Source: Trichomonas vaginalis G3
Lineage: Eukaryota > Parabasalia > Trichomonadida > Trichomonadidae
NCBI RefSeq assembly: GCF_026262505.1
Contig: NC_067207.1
Span: 14,290,082-14,354,081 of the forward strand
DNA: 64,000 bases
Reading direction: 5' to 3'
The notes under the pieces were generated by a model that had not been told where the DNA came from, ran no database searches, and saw only the letters and a program-made list of their open reading frames with translations. Position 1 is the stretch's first letter. Each line of letters starts with the position of its first letter. A program made the position numbers and the translations under genes. Of the stretch, positions 30,805-41,900 are shown one piece after another.

Positions 30805-31839
30805 TTACATTAAAATAAAAACAGAATATAATGTAATCGAAAAGAATCGATTAATGAGAATATTTTTGTTTTCCAATGAAGGACATACGAAGCTATTATT
30901 TAAATATATATAGGCATCTCTTATAACACTATACTTACAAAAAAGATCAGAAGGATATAAATATGAAACACGGACTGTATTAATTAAAGGACAATTTTTG
31001 AATAAATTTCTGTTTTCAAATGAAATTTGTCCAAGATAAACTATTATCTTTAGACTGTTCATGCTATCAAATGCACCATTTTCAATACTTGAAACTCTAA
31101 TCGGAATAAAAATATATTTCAATAATGGCAAATTATTTAAAGATTTACTTGCCAATTCTGTCAAATTTCCTGGGAGCTTTAAATCGTTTAATGTTTCGCA
31201 TCCAGAAAAACAAAAAACAGGCAATGCATTGATTTGAGTCATTGATATATCTACGGTTTTGAGATAACTATGTGCATGAAAAGTGTATTGTTCAATCGAT
31301 GTTAAATTTTGCCAACCAATAAATTGTTTTATGATAGATCCACTCATAAAAAACTCTCCAAGCGTTTTAATATTTTCTTTATTTGGAATATCAGGTACTG
31401 AGTAAGTAATTGGAGTTCGGACCAATTTGTTATCACCTTTTGTAAAAATAAAATTATTTTCGGAATAAAAATAAGGATTATCTTTATCTACTGTGAGCGT
31501 GTTCAGACGATAACATTGGTTAAATGTAACTCCTGTCATTGATTTTATTGATGCAACAATGTTCACTGATATAATTGGGGTCGCACAAAAAGCATTTGAG
31601 CCTAAAGATTGTGTAACTGGGGAAAAAATTACATTTTCTAAGGAAGAGTAAGCAAACGCTGTAACATCAATTGTTGTTATTAATGACATACTTAGATCCA
31701 AACCTGTAGCTTTGCATCTTATACAAGCATCATTTCCAATTCTTTTATAAGTTTGTGTTGTGATTTTAATTGTCCCCGAATAGGTTTTGTCAAACGATTT
31801 AATTGTATCACCTGTTGAGTTAACAACATATTCACTCAA
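30805..31839 (-). pseudogene. BspA-like leucine-rich repeat protein, 5'-truncated
   Basis: About 344 codons are open. The protein has TpLRR/LRR_5 repeats of the BspA type: SVNIVASIKSMTGVTFNQCYRLNTLTV, FCFSGCETLNDLKLPGNLTELASKSL and IENGAFDSMNSLKIIV. BspA-like proteins are a huge trichomonad family of surface adhesion candidates. The frame opens directly after a stop, its first codon is TTG and no in-frame ATG precedes the first repeat, so the start and signal peptide appear lost. There is no transmembrane anchor except a hydrophobic C-terminal run (FFSITLYSVFILM). Confidence 0.65.
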
Positions 31840-32015
31840 TTTAGTTTAAGGGTGTCCTTAGACGATAGACTCTTCTCAGAAAAGTACTTTTAAGGTTATT
31901 TCTGATATGCTCTTATCTTTTTTTTACCTTGAATATAAGATGTTCAACCACATAAATATATTTCTATCCATAGGGATACTTGTATAGTACTATTAATAAG
32001 AAAGATATCGATTAT

Positions 32016-32955
32016 TTATGAAAGAAACATGGAAATAAAAACAACATAGTTTATATAAGAAAAAGAAAAGCATTTTCGGTGGATAAATGTGTGAATATTA
32101 TAATTGAAAATAAAGGAAACACTTGGTGATATCTTAAATGAGTTTTGGTTAATTTTAGAAATACCAGTTCCAATTTCGATTGTATTAATGTTTGCAACAT
32201 CTATGAAATATTGATCTGAATATTCAACCAATGAATGGGGTTTGTATCCATTGATAATCACTTTTTGGACTGAATCATGGTATTCTGCATAATGTAATAT
32301 TGTCAACTGAGTAATTTGGCATTCCAAAGAATGTGTTATGAGCTTCAATTGGAAATGTGGATTTATCTTGATCAGGGAATCTAAAAACAATTACTTTAAT
32401 GTTAAAACTCGTAGAAGCATAGAGAATAGAATAAGGTCGTATTAAAGTCTGTGGTATAATAAATTTTTCAACATAGCGAATGCAATTTGTTGCCGATCCA
32501 TATATTTCTTCAACTCCATATGGTATTGTATATACAGATATGTTTTTAGCTGCTGGAAATGTCATTAATTTTTTCATGTTTTTATCATAAAGAATCCCAT
32601 CTACAACGGAAAAATATTGATTTGCAGGATCAATTGTGAACTCTTCTAAAAAATATGTCCAATCAAATGAGCCAGCTCCATGAATTTGATTCATGGATAA
32701 AGGAATATGAAAAATTCTGATTTTAGTATTTTGGATTATGGAATTTCCAACTTTTTCAACAGAATCAGGTAAACATAAATTTACAAGACTAGTATAATTT
32801 ACAAATGCACTATCCCCGATTTCTTTGACATTCCCATAAATGAAGAAATTAACTGTTTCAGCAATATTCTCTGTTTGTTGTGTAATAACAGAAGAAGCAT
32901 TTTTATATATTAATGTCTTATTATCATTGAACCAGGAATATGATGATGCTCTCTT
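32016..32955 (-). pseudogene. BspA-like leucine-rich repeat pseudogene
   Basis: LRR_5-type repeats are visible on the minus strand (VKEIGDSAFVNYTSLVNLCLPDSVEKVG, then YTIPYGVEEIYGSATNCIRYVEKFIIP). The frame changes around 32275-32390, where two overlapping frames share the family signature, and no start codon or signal peptide is present upstream of 32955. It lies in tandem with the truncated BspA gene at 30805-31839, the same way round, which suggests local duplication and decay. Confidence 0.6.
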
Positions 32956-33761
32956 CTAGAAGTGTTTAAAGAAACCTTTAAAAATAGACTCATTCAATCA
33001 ATTCTATGGGTTTTCTCAATTTAACTGTCAGTTTTGAAGGTTTTCATTACGTTATAGAAAGTGAAACATATAAAAACAATTCAAGCTTTTTCCATGGGTA
33101 AAATCCAAAATAATGTTTCAAATTATTATGAACTCTGGATTTTTTCTCTGCCAAAATTGGAAGCGTGTAAAAATGATCAGAGCACATAAATTCTATTGTT
33201 TTACTGATATTTTGGCTTCACAAGTAAATATCACAAAAGCCTATGTTAGAAATAATTGTATTTGATTGTGAAGGAATGATATGCCTGACAAATGAAGATT
33301 ATTAATGAAATATATGCATGGAGTATAGAATAAGATTGTGTATTGCGAAAAATCAACTACATTAGGAATTCAACCATCAGCTGTTCGAAAGTTAAATGTT
33401 GATTGAATTTATTGAAGCGCATTGAAGAAATTTCTAATCTTTCATTTATCAATAGAATTTCGATTACATATTTTTGTATAGATCCTAAATATTATTGCAT
33501 TCACTTTATTAAAGATAAGATTATAATTATATCAATATTATAATAAAATTTGATTTCCCTCCAAACATTAATTCAACGCTACCACCAAAAGGATTTTCAC
33601 TATGTCTTTTGAAATGCAGTTGCTTATAAAATGGATTAAGAATAAACTTGGAATTGATTCAAAAAATGTCTTTGCAAAGGAATGTCTAAATGTGAATTTT
33701 AAATAGTTTAAGGCAAATATTTGATATCGAAAAGTGAAATGTATTCATTTATTTTTTTGAA
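32956..33761. other. Intergenic region with Inr-like start motif
   Basis: AT-rich with no gene seen. TTCATTTATTT at about 33744-33754 places an Inr-like TCATTT some 15 bases before the ATG at 33762, as expected for trichomonad promoters. Confidence 0.5.
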
Positions 33762-36700
33762 ATGTTACCAATTTATCTTTTACTTTTCTTAGCAGCAGTC
33801 AAGACGAAAACAATTCGATTGCCATTAATTCCCCCTTACAAAGAAAACTACATTTATGAATTTCCTTATAATGATACGAATTGTTCTTTTTCGATTTCGA
33901 ATTCTTCCCTTGCATCGATAGTCGACAATTATCAAAATGAAACACATTCGATATGTGTTATCAATGTTACTGCTGTAATAAATTCTTCTGATTTTTGCAT
34001 CCTTACCGTTCATAACTCATCTAACCTTGATGACAATATTAAAATCAAGTTTACGACAATAAATTACGTTCACTCCCACATTTCATCCCCATATTTATAT
34101 CTTAACCAATCAATTGAGTTTTTACAAATTTATACAAGCGATTCCAAGAAAAAACCTCATGCTTTTATTCCATTTGAATGGATTAGTATCATTTCTGAAA
34201 ACAAGTCGATAACTTTATCCAAAGATTACTACAAAAACATTACTCTTCCACAAAATTCATATTTCATTACAACAAATTCGATCGGCAAGATATATTTCAA
34301 CATCAAAGTTCTAGATGTACTCTCAAAGAACATCAAAATTACAGTTTATCAGTCAATGTTTCTTAATTCAACAAAAGTATATTTGGTCACTAATACTCCT
34401 TCATCAATTTCGATTTGCAGCTCAAATTTGTCTAATAAAACATGTATATCCAAAGTTGATCCTTCTTATTTCAAAATAGAAGTCACAAATAAATCTGTGG
34501 TCGAATATTCAATCAAAAATTCAGAAATTAAGCTGAAACCAAAAGAAATAGGCAGTTCTACAATGAAAATCACATTCTCAAGCTTATCTCATAATTATTT
34601 GACATCCGAAATTTTTGTCACTTTTCCTGAATATTCAATTGCAGAAAAACAACATGTTTTAGTAGGAACAAACCCTGATTTTGAATTATTTGATGTTTAC
34701 GATAAATTTGACAATAAAATCCAGCATCCTTACGGTAGAATCTCGATATTTAATTATACAAATGTAATTGACGGTTTTACAGAAATTCAAGGAAATATTT
34801 TTGAAAATATCAGTGTCACTTTTCCTGTTTTCTTTGTTAAAAAGATATCTATATATCCAGAGCAATGTTTACTTCCTATTTCGCATTCAGGATTCTCTTT
34901 CAACATCACAAATGGTTCTGGAAATTTCACTTTTTCAGTTGAAAATGAAAAAATTGCAAAAGTTGATGAAAATGGTTTTATTACAGCAATAAATTTAGGA
35001 GACACAAATTTAGTTGTAGAAGATAATCTAGTCAATGGCCTCAAAGCAACAGCAATGATATCAGTTGAAGACATTTTGAGCGCGAGGTTTAACATGACTC
35101 GTTTCGAGATGGAAGTTGGAGAGAAAATAAACATAACTTTCTTCGCGTTGAGTATGTCCGGAAAAGTTTTTAGCTACTTCAAACCAGATTCAATCAGATC
35201 TTTGAATGAATCTGTCATTGATTCTAACTACGAATGCATTTCTCCTGGATTTGCAAGAATACAAATGCAATGCGGAGAATCAAATGCAACAGAACTTTTC
35301 TCTGTAATTAAACCACTTAAAAGCATCCAAAAAATCAAAGGTTTCTGTGATACTCCTTTTGATTTGGAGATAATTGATGGCCCACAACACTGGGAAGATG
35401 CAGAACCTCCAAACTATTTCATAAATTGTGGAAATGAAAGCATAAGAATATATAATCATTCTATTTCTTTTAATGAAACATTTAATGGTACATGCAAACT
35501 CATTGTTTACAATGATCCAACGGAAAATAATCCAATTCCTTTAAATTATTCCACAGAAATTGATGTTGATGTAATTAAAGTTTCTCGTATTGCTATAGTT
35601 GTGACAGATGAAAACCAGAAATATGCTCCTTCTTGTTCACTCATTCGATCAGCAAATACAAGTGATCCTTGGGGATTTTTGCGTTATTGGAGAGTTTACG
35701 TACCATATTTCAGGATTCCTTCACTTGCAATATACTATTTCGATGAAAAACTCAATGTAGTTTATATCGATAATAAAACGGTTATTAGCGGTTTCTTGTC
35801 AAGTGGCAAAAAAGTTTCTACACCATTAACTAAAACACTAAATGAAAGTGTTACATTTAAGTACAAGAAATTTAATTTGTCAGCATCAATTATTGTCAAA
35901 CCGCTCTTTAATATCACATCATCGAAAGAACTAGTTCTTATGGAGAATTGTGAATTTCCAAATGAAGAAATTAAAGGAGGGACTGGCAAATTTAACTTGA
36001 CAAGAATTTCTGACAATTTAGTTTTAGTCCAAGATTATTGTATCTCTGAGTTTAGAACAGAGATCAAAGTAGTTTATTCACAACCATATAAATTGGTAAT
36101 TTTAGGTCCTGATACTTGCCAAATTGGATCTAAAATTGACATGGTCATTAAATTATATGATGAATTAGGAAGAGAATTCCATCATTCTGTTTTGTCATGT
36201 ATTAATATAACTGTTGACAATCAAATGGTTGTTAATGGAGTTTACCAATATTTCGCTGAGACAGAAGGAAAACATTTCATCACTGCGAAATGCAGAGATA
36301 TTTCTTTTGTTAAAGAAATAACCGTTTTTGAAAAATTGACACTTGCTTCTCCATCAGAAATTGTCACTTTCCCAGGAAGATTTATATCAATAAAGTTCAG
36401 TAAAGGACCAGTAGAATTGGTTAAATACAAATCTATGAATAATGATATTATGACAAATGATTTATATACTGTTAACAGTGGTTCAACAACTATTAGATGT
36501 TACATTGAAGGAAATGAAATTGATTTCATCGATGTCAATGTGTTAGTCACAAAAATAACAGATTTGATGATTATGCCTTCAACTGATACTTTCATTGTAG
36601 GAAATATGGCTGTTTTCAGCGTTTTTGCTGTCACAGAAAAAGGAAATATTTCTATTTCAGATGGAAAATGGAAAGGAGATTTCTCTTTCAAAGTTATCGG

Positions 36701-37622
36701 AGGAAGAGTTTACACGAAGTTTTCTGAGGAAGGACGGTTTACAATTAATGTCAGATTTTTAGATTTCTTCACCTCACTTTCTTTCATCGTCGATCAGAAG
36801 TTAGAAACCGAAAAATACGTGAGTATTCCTATCGGAACATCCCATTACGTGAAATCTAATGGTTATTGTTTCCCTCAATACTTCAAAGCAACAGAAGTTG
36901 GCACTTTTTATTCCGAATGTCAGAGAGGAAGTCAAACTGAAAATGTCACAATCTCAGTTACATATCCAAGTGACATTTTCATTGAGCAAGAAAGTAATTT
37001 GATATTTATCAAGTTGATACATAATTTTGGCACTTTTTATGATGATTATAATGACACTTTTACTAACTTTAATGATAGTGTCACGAAGATTGATGACGGA
37101 TATGAGATGAAGAGTAATAATACTAATGTTGTTGTTTACAATGATTATTTTAGGTTAGAGACAGTGATTTCAGTTTACAAATCATTTATTGATGTTCCAG
37201 ATTATTTGTTAGTTGGAGGAAAGAGAGAAATATATTGTTCGAACTTAGTTGAATGGAAATCTTCCAATACAAGTGTTTTAAGTATTTCAAACATGGGAAT
37301 TATAAAGGCAAAAAGAGTTGGAGAATCTTTGGTCCAATGCTCCAAACACAATAAAGCAAAAACACGTGTTACAAAACTGTTGTTCGCAGAAATATATCCT
37401 AATGGTGATGATTTAGAAGTTAGACCTGTTTTTGAGTATGGAAAGCGAAAAGAAATGTTAAGTGTTTTTGATTCATTAGATTGCAAATGCAATAATGATA
37501 GACATTGCTTATTTGTAATGGATAGATATGTATGCCAAGGTAATGAAGATTTGAACATTTCTTTGTCTTTATCAAAAAAGAATTTCAAACATAACTCGAA
37601 TGTTCCTTTGATGTGGCATTAG
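33762..37622 (+). CDS. Large BIG2-domain glycoprotein, gp210-like, 1286 aa
   Basis: The protein begins with a signal peptide (MLPIYLLLFLAAVKT) and is dense in N-glycosylation sequons, so it enters the secretory pathway. BIG2 (Ig-like) units are visible, for example VDENGFITAINLGDTNLVV (about 400-418) and WKSSNTSVLSISNMGIIKA near the C-terminus. The N-terminal half (SIEFLQIYTSDSKKK..., then VLDVLSKNIKITVY) recalls the luminal part of nuclear pore glycoprotein gp210. Unlike gp210 it has no visible transmembrane helix near the C-terminus. It may be a soluble or truncated relative, or an unrelated BIG2 surface protein. An Inr-like TCATTT lies 15 bases before the ATG. Confidence 0.55.
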   Translation: MLPIYLLLFLAAVKTKTIRLPLIPPYKENYIYEFPYNDTNCSFSISNSSLASIVDNYQNETHSICVINVTAVINSSDFCILTVHNSSNLDDNIKIKFTTINYVHSHISSPYLYLNQSIEFLQIYTSDSKKKPHAFIPFEWISIISENKSITLSKDYYKNITLPQNSYFITTNSIGKIYFNIKVLDVLSKNIKITVYQSMFLNSTKVYLVTNTPSSISICSSNLSNKTCISKVDPSYFKIEVTNKSVVEYSIKNSEIKLKPKEIGSSTMKITFSSLSHNYLTSEIFVTFPEYSIAEKQHVLVGTNPDFELFDVYDKFDNKIQHPYGRISIFNYTNVIDGFTEIQGNIFENISVTFPVFFVKKISIYPEQCLLPISHSGFSFNITNGSGNFTFSVENEKIAKVDENGFITAINLGDTNLVVEDNLVNGLKATAMISVEDILSARFNMTRFEMEVGEKINITFFALSMSGKVFSYFKPDSIRSLNESVIDSNYECISPGFARIQMQCGESNATELFSVIKPLKSIQKIKGFCDTPFDLEIIDGPQHWEDAEPPNYFINCGNESIRIYNHSISFNETFNGTCKLIVYNDPTENNPIPLNYSTEIDVDVIKVSRIAIVVTDENQKYAPSCSLIRSANTSDPWGFLRYWRVYVPYFRIPSLAIYYFDEKLNVVYIDNKTVISGFLSSGKKVSTPLTKTLNESVTFKYKKFNLSASIIVKPLFNITSSKELVLMENCEFPNEEIKGGTGKFNLTRISDNLVLVQDYCISEFRTEIKVVYSQPYKLVILGPDTCQIGSKIDMVIKLYDELGREFHHSVLSCINITVDNQMVVNGVYQYFAETEGKHFITAKCRDISFVKEITVFEKLTLASPSEIVTFPGRFISIKFSKGPVELVKYKSMNNDIMTNDLYTVNSGSTTIRCYIEGNEIDFIDVNVLVTKITDLMIMPSTDTFIVGNMAVFSVFAVTEKGNISISDGKWKGDFSFKVIGGRVYTKFSEEGRFTINVRFLDFFTSLSFIVDQKLETEKYVSIPIGTSHYVKSNGYCFPQYFKATEVGTFYSECQRGSQTENVTISVTYPSDIFIEQESNLIFIKLIHNFGTFYDDYNDTFTNFNDSVTKIDDGYEMKSNNTNVVVYNDYFRLETVISVYKSFIDVPDYLLVGGKREIYCSNLVEWKSSNTSVLSISNMGIIKAKRVGESLVQCSKHNKAKTRVTKLLFAEIYPNGDDLEVRPVFEYGKRKEMLSVFDSLDCKCNNDRHCLFVMDRYVCQGNEDLNISLSLSKKNFKHNSNVPLMWH

Positions 37623-37765
37623 ATTTTGTTTTGTTAGCTTTATTTTGTTATTTATAAAATTCTATCTTTAAAAAAATAGCATAACACTTTCCTTTTTTAT
37701 CTATGAAAAAAATCAATATCAAATATGAAGAGAAAAAAACTTTTTGATTGTTTCTTTTTAAAAGA

Positions 37766-37985
37766 TCATGCAGATTTATCTGATATCTTGTATATCACTA
37801 AAAGATCTTTTGCATTATTATCTTCCTGGTAAGAAATTTGTCTGATCTCAGCTCTTTCTTGGCTATTTTCAATTGCACAAATATCAAGAACTATTTCTCA
37901 ATAAGTTCCTATGGTATAAGTATCTGCACTATGCAAAATAAGAAGCTCGGAGCAAAAATTACTTTGATGTAGTATATTAAGTTTT
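37766..37985 (-). pseudogene. Short protein-coding relic
   Basis: One minus-strand frame reads like protein over about 70 codons (SELLILHSADTYTIGTY, one stop, then EIVLDICAIENSQERAEIRQ and NNAKDLLVIYKISDKSA). It has no start, one internal stop and no recognised family. It could be the end of a decayed host gene. Confidence 0.3.
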
Positions 37986-37989
37986 AATC

Positions 37990-38365
37990 TATATGTTTGA
38001 TTGCACAAATACTATTATAATAAATTTTTAATGTGTTTGGAAGCAGTAATTATGAAAAACAACAATATTGTTTTTAATTCGAAGATATCAAACTTCTAAA
38101 TTGGACAAAATCTTAAATACAGTGGTTTTAATGATTCATACTGGACTTTAATTTATAGGTCCGTGTCAATAACCCAATAAGACTTGCAATAGAAGGCTGC
38201 ATAGTAGAAACAAATTTCCCAGGATGACTTTTTTTTGACAAAATAACGGCCTTTACTTATTCTCTAATAATTCAGAAGAAAGTTTGACGATCGTTAGAAT
38301 TATGGCTAATGGAATGAATTGATATATATTCTTCACAGAACTTTTGTAGCTTTTTCATTCTTATG
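37990..38365. other. Intergenic DNA
   Basis: AT-rich and without ORFs of note. Nothing recognisable apart from the Inr-like motif listed separately at its right end. Confidence 0.5.
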
Positions 38366-38367
38366 AT

Positions 38368-38373
38368 TCATTT
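38368..38373 (+). promoter_or_regulatory. Inr-like TCATTT before the GNAT gene
   Basis: TCATTT directly precedes the ATG at 38374. It fits the trichomonad initiator (TCAYW), which would give a very short leader. Assignment is by motif and position only. Confidence 0.5.
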
Positions 38374-38880
38374 ATGGAGTTTCGTCTGGCCAACGAATCT
38401 GATAAAGATAAAATATGGGAGATTCTTCAGCAAGCAATTGCTCAGAGAAAAGCTGATGGAAGCAATCAATGGCAAGATGGTTATCCCAATACTGAAACTG
38501 TGGCCAATGATATTAAAAATAAATATGGGTATGTTTTGACCGAAAATGGTATCGTTATTGCATATGCAGCTGCAATCTTTGATGTGGAACCTGCATACAA
38601 TGATCTTGAAGGAAAATGGTTAACTAATGGTGATTATCTAGTTATTCACCGGATTGCTACCCACAAAAGTGTAAAAGGGCGCGGCCTAGGTACAAAGATA
38701 CTTGAGATGCTTGAAGATATTGCAGTTTCAAAAAAGATTTATAGTATCAAAGTTGATACAAACTTTGACAATAAAGCCATGCTCCATATTTTGGACAAAC
38801 TAAAATATGTCTATTGTGGAGAAGTGAAATATGATGGATCCCCACGATTAGCATTTGAAAAAGTTTTACATTCTAAATAA
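38374..38880 (+). CDS. GNAT-family N-acetyltransferase, 168 aa
   Basis: A whole single-domain GNAT protein that would transfer acetyl from acetyl-CoA to an amine substrate. The acetyl-CoA loop is VKGRGLGTKIL (about 100-110), preceded by the strand DYLVIHRIATHK and followed by VDTNFDNKAMLHILDKLKYVYCGEV, the usual GNAT C-terminal arrangement. The substrate is unknown. The compact form and QWQDGYPNTETVANDI opening resemble bacterial/firmicute GNATs, so lateral transfer is possible. The stop overlaps TAAA, a common trichomonad polyadenylation signal, and an Inr-like TCATTT touches the start. Confidence 0.85.
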   Translation: MEFRLANESDKDKIWEILQQAIAQRKADGSNQWQDGYPNTETVANDIKNKYGYVLTENGIVIAYAAAIFDVEPAYNDLEGKWLTNGDYLVIHRIATHKSVKGRGLGTKILEMLEDIAVSKKIYSIKVDTNFDNKAMLHILDKLKYVYCGEVKYDGSPRLAFEKVLHSK

Positions 38881-39416
38881 ACAATTCTAAACCAACTATT
38901 CATGATTTCAATAAAATTCTATCATAATTCTTAAAAGTCATGTCCGGAAGAGCAAAATTTTATGAAAGAATACCCTTGAACCCGAATTTGCATTGATTTT
39001 TGGCAAATCTGCATAGGGAACTATCTTAGTTCTACTATTTATAGGTACAAATGAATGATAAATCTGGATTTTGAAGAAATTCGAAATCATTGCAAAGTAT
39101 TTTTTGAGGTTTTACTACAGTTAGACAAAATTCAATCAAAATAAGCGGCAAATGTTGCATTAGAGTCATTTAATTTGGCCAAAGTACTTAATAATGTTGG
39201 GGTCATAAATATTAAATTCATTTTCATGATTTAAGTCTTCATTGAATACATTCCCCAAGAAAACTAAGATAATTTTACTGAAAAAAATTGAATTTGAGGC
39301 GAAGTTTATGAAATTGGATTTAAATTTTTTTTCAAAATTTGTTTGAAATGACTTATTAAAATCTAGTATATTTAGAAATTATGATTTATTTATTTTAAAA
39401 CTAAAGAAAAATTTTT
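38881..39416. other. Intergenic DNA between convergent genes
   Basis: AT-rich, between the stops of the GNAT and BspA-like genes. No ORF, repeat or RNA gene seen. Confidence 0.5.
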
Positions 39417-41900
39417 TTATACTGTTTGTGTAAGAAGGGACTCTGTTAATGTCTCATTCTTCTTCCATCCAGTCTTCTTCATTACGCATCTGACAACGAA
39501 TGTGACAATCAGAGCAGTGAGGATGATTGTTCCGATTATTACTAATGACAAGATTAGTATGAGATTCTTCTTATGGTTGTCTGGTTTTGGAGTTGCAGTT
39601 GGTTCCTGTGTTGGAGCAGGTGTTGGAACGTATGGAGCATGGCAAAGTGTTGTTACGTGTGCAGTGATTCCTCCGATTGTTCCGTGTTTGTAGTAATCAC
39701 CAACAGAAGCAACGAAACCTTGTGTTCCAGCGTACTTGTTTAAGAAATCACCCTTGACTTCTTGAGTGCCGCAATATCTGAAATCTCTTAATGCTTCGAC
39801 GTCATCACCAAGGAAGTAATCTGAGACATTTTGGATATTGTTAAAGAATGTGATGGCGTGTAATTTAGGACAGTAAGCGAATGGGAATTCTTCAATTGAG
39901 TTGATAACTCCATTGAAAACAATTGTTTCCAACTCTGGCATGTTCAAGAAAGCTTCACCAACAATTCTAGAAACATTTTCTGGAATGATCAAGTTCTGGA
40001 TTGAAGACTGAGTGAATGCTTGTTTGTTAATTCTCTTAAGAGACTTTGGTAATGTGATACTCTTAAGTGCAGTGCATTGTTGGAAGCATCCAGCTCCAAT
40101 TGATGTGATCATATCATTTAATGTGACTTCATAAAGTGATGTGCATCCACTGAACAAATAGTTAGATAATCTTCTGATTGCAGATGGAATACTGACTCTC
40201 TCTAATGAAGTGCATCCACCGAAAACTGATAATCCTAATCTACTAACATTCTCTAAGTTGATTTCCTTGAGAGATGTGCAGCCTCTGAATGAATAATGAG
40301 AAAGTTTCTCCAATGAATTTGGAAGTTTAACTTCAACTAATTTTGTGCAATCAGCAAATGAGCTGTTTCCAATTGTTGTGATTCCTTCGTTAAGAACTAA
40401 GTTGACTAAGTTTTCAGACTTGATAGCGAAGTATTCTGGAATTTCTTTGAATTTGCCTGGAACTTTGATTGTTTGGATCAAAGATGATGCAAATGCATCT
40501 TTTTCAATTGTTGTAACTGACTCTGGAATGGAAACTTCTGAAATTGTTGCACCAGAGAATGCGTATTGCTTGATTGTTGTCAACTCTTGTTCGTACTTGA
40601 ATTCTCCAGTGTATGTTGGGATGAACCAGCAGAGTGAAGTCTTGTCTTTGCTGTAAACAGCTCCACAGGCACCATTGACGTAATATTGATTGCTTGCGTC
40701 AACTTTGATCTCAGAAATAGTGCTGATATCTGAGAATGCTGTGGAATCAATTGATGTAACACTTGCTGCAATGGTAACTGACTTCAAAGCTGTGTTTGTA
40801 AAAGCTAATTTTCCGATCTTAGTAAGTTTAGATCCGAAATCAAATGATGTAAGGTTAACACAGTCTTTGAATGCAAAGTCAGCAATGTTTTCGATGTTGT
40901 TGTCACCGGAGAACTTGATTGTTTGTAATTTGCCGCAAGATGAGAAAGCGTTTGCGCTAATCATTTTTATAGATGGTGGAAATGTAATTGTGGTAATAGC
41001 GGACTTTGTGAATGATTTGCCTGAGATAACTGAAACTCCATCTGGAACAATGAAATCTGTCAAAGCATCACAGTCTTTGAAGACACCTTCTTTGATCTGG
41101 TTAACATTTTTGATTCCATCGACATACTGGAGGTTCGGGCAGTCTGAAAAGACGTATTGTTCTAACACTGTCAAGCTTGCGCCAAATGAGATGTTTGTAA
41201 GGCGCTCACATGAAGCGAAAGCATCCTTTCCCATTTCCGCGACGGCTGGGAACTCGAGATATATAAGTCCTTTGCAATTGAAGAATGCAAACTCCCCAAT
41301 CTTCTTAATTGTAAGAGGAATTGAGGCGTTAACGATACCTTCGCAGTTGTAGAAGGCCCTGTCGCCAATTTCTGTGAGGGTAGGTGGTAAGAATAATTCG
41401 ATCAAATGCTTGCAGCCATTGAAGCAATTGTAGCCGATCCGAACGGTTTCTGTTGGGTCTTTTGCATCTGGATGTTCGAAGACATCGAACCTTTGGAGGG
41501 CTTCATCTGAATCAAAACAGTATTTACCGTAGTAATATGTTGTTTTTGTGGATGTGAAGGTGACTAATGAGTAGCAAAATCTGAATGCCTGGTCGCCAAC
41601 ATATTGGCATGTTGGTGGGTTGGTGAAATTGACTAACTTATTACAGTGGAAGAAAGAACCGTTTCCAATTCTGATAATTGGGGCGGTAATTTCGACTGTA
41701 ACAAGAGAGTTTGAGCTGTTGAAGGCATAATTTCCGATTTCGGAAATATCACCTTGAATGATAACTTTTTCGCAATCTGCGGGAATGTTTTTCTGGACAT
41801 CACTTTGCTCGATTATGCCATCACCGTTAATGGTCAATGTTTTACCATCAACAGTATATGTTGGAGCAGATCTAATAAGAGAGCTAAGGACAAAAAACAT
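39417..41900 (-). CDS. BspA-like leucine-rich repeat membrane protein, 827 aa
   Basis: A whole surface protein of the trichomonad BspA family. The start is placed at Met20 of the longest frame (ATG at 41900), because this gives a short hydrophobic leader (MFFVLSSLIRSAPTYTV) and puts an Inr-like TCACAAA about four bases upstream. More than twenty LRR_5 repeats follow (pattern FxxCxxLxxIxLPxSLxxI, for example FRGCTSLKEINLENVSRLG). Then come a Pro/Thr stalk (PTPAPTQEPTATPKP), one transmembrane helix (LILILSLVIIGTIILTALIV) and a short basic cytoplasmic tail. It likely acts in adhesion or host binding. The stop overlaps TAAA. Confidence 0.9.
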   Translation of the reverse strand: MFFVLSSLIRSAPTYTVDGKTLTINGDGIIEQSDVQKNIPADCEKVIIQGDISEIGNYAFNSSNSLVTVEITAPIIRIGNGSFFHCNKLVNFTNPPTCQYVGDQAFRFCYSLVTFTSTKTTYYYGKYCFDSDEALQRFDVFEHPDAKDPTETVRIGYNCFNGCKHLIELFLPPTLTEIGDRAFYNCEGIVNASIPLTIKKIGEFAFFNCKGLIYLEFPAVAEMGKDAFASCERLTNISFGASLTVLEQYVFSDCPNLQYVDGIKNVNQIKEGVFKDCDALTDFIVPDGVSVISGKSFTKSAITTITFPPSIKMISANAFSSCGKLQTIKFSGDNNIENIADFAFKDCVNLTSFDFGSKLTKIGKLAFTNTALKSVTIAASVTSIDSTAFSDISTISEIKVDASNQYYVNGACGAVYSKDKTSLCWFIPTYTGEFKYEQELTTIKQYAFSGATISEVSIPESVTTIEKDAFASSLIQTIKVPGKFKEIPEYFAIKSENLVNLVLNEGITTIGNSSFADCTKLVEVKLPNSLEKLSHYSFRGCTSLKEINLENVSRLGLSVFGGCTSLERVSIPSAIRRLSNYLFSGCTSLYEVTLNDMITSIGAGCFQQCTALKSITLPKSLKRINKQAFTQSSIQNLIIPENVSRIVGEAFLNMPELETIVFNGVINSIEEFPFAYCPKLHAITFFNNIQNVSDYFLGDDVEALRDFRYCGTQEVKGDFLNKYAGTQGFVASVGDYYKHGTIGGITAHVTTLCHAPYVPTPAPTQEPTATPKPDNHKKNLILILSLVIIGTIILTALIVTFVVRCVMKKTGWKKNETLTESLLTQTV

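Noticed and set aside
40690-41352. Rightward 220-codon ORF
   Set aside because: Antisense to the LRR repeats of the BspA-like gene; open only because of the repeat pattern.
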